Positions 5,516 through 6,618 of a stretch of DNA of 6,618 nucleotides are shown one piece after another. How positions within the stretch are numbered: the stretch's first letter is position 1; each line of letters opens with the position of its first letter. A program made the position numbers and the translations under genes. Under the pieces are notes generated by a model. That model was not told the origin of the DNA. It saw nothing but the letters and a program-made list of their open reading frames with translations, and did not search any database. The DNA is taken from the NCBI GenBank assembly GCA_004282995.1, contig SHLU01000136.1:1-6618 (forward strand), written 5' to 3'. The stretch is from Sphingomonadaceae bacterium. GTDB lineage: Bacteria > Pseudomonadota > Alphaproteobacteria > Sphingomonadales > Sphingomonadaceae.

Positions 5516-5664
5516 ATCGTGCCTTCGCCTTTGGTGTGCTGACTGCTACTTTTCTTGGCGGTTTGGCCACTGGCTGCCGGGTCGACGATTGGTTCGACAT
5601 TGATACATGCCTCGATAATAGCGGCGCGTGGGACTACGCTCGCGACACTTGCAGATACGAATGA
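5512..5664 (+). CDS. 50-residue putative lipoprotein between dsrE-like gene and ruvB (TTG start)
   Basis: Small unrecognised ORF from TTG at 5512 to TGA at 5662-5664. The N-terminus (L/M)NRAFAFGVLTATFLGGLATGC has a basic residue, a hydrophobic core and a lipobox-like ending ATGC at 19-22, which suggests lipidation at Cys22. The mature tail would be only 29 residues, acidic and aromatic, with Cys33 and Cys47 in the pattern D-x-C-L-D-x(2)-G-x-W-x-Y-x(4)-C. That pattern could form a disulfide outside the cytoplasm. Support for it being real: its start overlaps the previous stop (TTGA), its stop overlaps the ruvB start (ATGA), GGTGA (5500-5504) lies 7 nt before the TTG, and no other frame fills the roughly 145-bp gap. 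Against: it has a rare start codon, is very short, and the residue before Thr-Gly-Cys is Ala rather than Leu. No function is assigned. Confidence 0.65.
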   Translation: MNRAFAFGVLTATFLGGLATGCRVDDWFDIDTCLDNSGAWDYARDTCRYE

Positions 5665-6618
5665 CTGACCCGATCCCCCTCCATACGCCCGACCGCCAAC
5701 CAGAAGATCCCGATGCGGCGCTGCGGCCCAAGAGCCTTGCCGAATTCGTCGGGCAGGCGGCTGCCAAGGGCAATCTGGCGGTGTTTATCGAGGCAGCGCG
5801 TTCGCGGGGCGAGGCGATGGACCATACGCTGTTCTTCGGCCCCCCGGGGCTCGGCAAGACCACGCTGGCGCAGATTATCGCGCGCGAATTGGGCGTCGGC
5901 TTTCGCGCTACTTCCGGCCCGGTGATCGCCAAGGCCGGCGATCTTGCTGCTCTGCTCACCAACCTCGAGCCGCAGGACGTGCTGTTCATCGACGAGATTC
6001 ACCGGCTCAATCCGGTGGTCGAGGAAGTTCTCTATCCAGCGATGGAGGACCGCGCGCTCGATCTTATCATCGGGGAGGGGCCCGCAGCGCGCAGCGTGCG
6101 GATCGACCTGCCGCAGTTCACCCTGATCGGCGCGACCACGCGGCAGGGACTGCTGACCACGCCCTTGCGTGACCGTTTCGGCATTCCGGTGCGGCTAAAT
6201 TTCTATAGCGAGGACGAGCTTGAAAAGGTTGTTACCCGCGGTGCGAAGCTGATGGGGCTTGCTGTCGATCCCGCAGGCGCACGCGAAATTGCCCGTCGCA
6301 GCCGCGGCACGCCGCGCGTGGCCGGACGGCTCCTGCGCCGCGTGCGCGCCTTTGCCGAAGGAGAAAAATCCGCCACCGTCCCTGCCACCATCGCCGATGC
6401 AGCGCTCACGCGGCTGGAAGTCGACAGTCTAGGCCTCGATGCGATGGATCGGCGCTACCTCGCCATGATTGCCGATATTTACAAGGGTGGCCCGGTGGGT
6501 GTGGAGACGTTGGCAGCTGGCCTGGCCGAGCCGCGCGACACTATCGAGGAAGTGGTTGAGCCCTACCTCATCCAGCTCGGCTTGGTTGCCCGTACGGCGC
6601 GCGGACGCTGCCTCAACG
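5661..6618 (+). CDS. ruvB: Holliday junction branch migration ATPase RuvB (C-terminus cut by window end)
   Basis: Hexameric AAA+ motor that pumps DNA through the RuvA-bound Holliday junction. 319 codons are present; by comparison with E. coli RuvB (336 residues) only roughly the last 20-25 are missing. Visible elements: Walker A GPPGLGKT (60-67), Walker B LFIDEIH (108-114, with Asp111/Glu112), the RuvA-contacting hairpin GEGPAARSVRIDL (138-150), sensor 1 TLIGATTR (154-161), the arginine finger in PLRDRFG (168-174, Arg172), sensor 2 GTPRVAGRLLRR (216-227), and the winged-helix domain with IYKGGPVGVETLA (273-285) and YLIQLGLVART. The start at 5661 (MTDPIPLHTP) shares ATGA with the preceding stop. 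No Shine-Dalgarno is visible upstream, so translation probably depends on ribosomes finishing the small ORF. Identification is secure; the truncation is a window effect. Confidence 0.97.
   Translation, partial: MTDPIPLHTPDRQPEDPDAALRPKSLAEFVGQAAAKGNLAVFIEAARSRGEAMDHTLFFGPPGLGKTTLAQIIARELGVGFRATSGPVIAKAGDLAALLTNLEPQDVLFIDEIHRLNPVVEEVLYPAMEDRALDLIIGEGPAARSVRIDLPQFTLIGATTRQGLLTTPLRDRFGIPVRLNFYSEDELEKVVTRGAKLMGLAVDPAGAREIARRSRGTPRVAGRLLRRVRAFAEGEKSATVPATIADAALTRLEVDSLGLDAMDRRYLAMIADIYKGGPVGVETLAAGLAEPRDTIEEVVEPYLIQLGLVARTARGRCLN

Overview
The window is a GC-rich stretch of bacterial chromosome, densely packed with genes. The protein sequences (an AroC beginning MSWNTFGRVLRMTTWGESHG, a RuvA beginning MIAKLKG, and the AhpF and KatG variants) suggest an alphaproteobacterium, most likely of the order Sphingomonadales (Erythrobacter/Sphingomonas-like). 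That placement comes from sequence memory, not a search. No tRNA, rRNA, CRISPR array, insertion sequence or phage gene was seen.

Minus-strand half (1-4275). In transcription order this holds aroC (chorismate synthase, complete), ahpC (peroxiredoxin, complete), ahpF (its flavoprotein disulfide reductase, complete), a strong intrinsic terminator, and the first 188 codons of katG (catalase-peroxidase, cut by the window start). ahpC, ahpF and katG form a peroxide-defence block: AhpCF removes low levels of H2O2 and organic hydroperoxides using NAD(P)H, and KatG takes over at high H2O2. ahpC has its own upstream region with repeated CAATC motifs, an imperfect dyad and a plausible promoter, an arrangement suggesting activation by an OxyR-type regulator. 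katG has a separate AT-rich dyad. The 126-bp ahpC-ahpF gap holds two strong inverted repeats without a U-tract, more likely an RNA-processing or dosage element than a full terminator.

Plus-strand half (4356-6618). After an 80-bp divergent gap from aroC comes a four-gene run in which every junction overlaps: ruvA (Holliday-junction binding), a secreted DsrE-family protein, a 50-codon ORF starting with TTG that resembles a small Cys-containing lipoprotein, and ruvB (the branch-migration ATPase, missing only its C-terminal end). The junctions are TAATG, TTGA and ATGA, so translation is probably coupled all the way to ruvB, which has no evident Shine-Dalgarno of its own.

The most unusual part is the pair of apparently exported proteins embedded between ruvA and ruvB, above all the tiny TTG-start ORF at 5512-5664. 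The other observations are regulatory structures in the peroxide genes' leaders. I found no clearly new multi-gene system.
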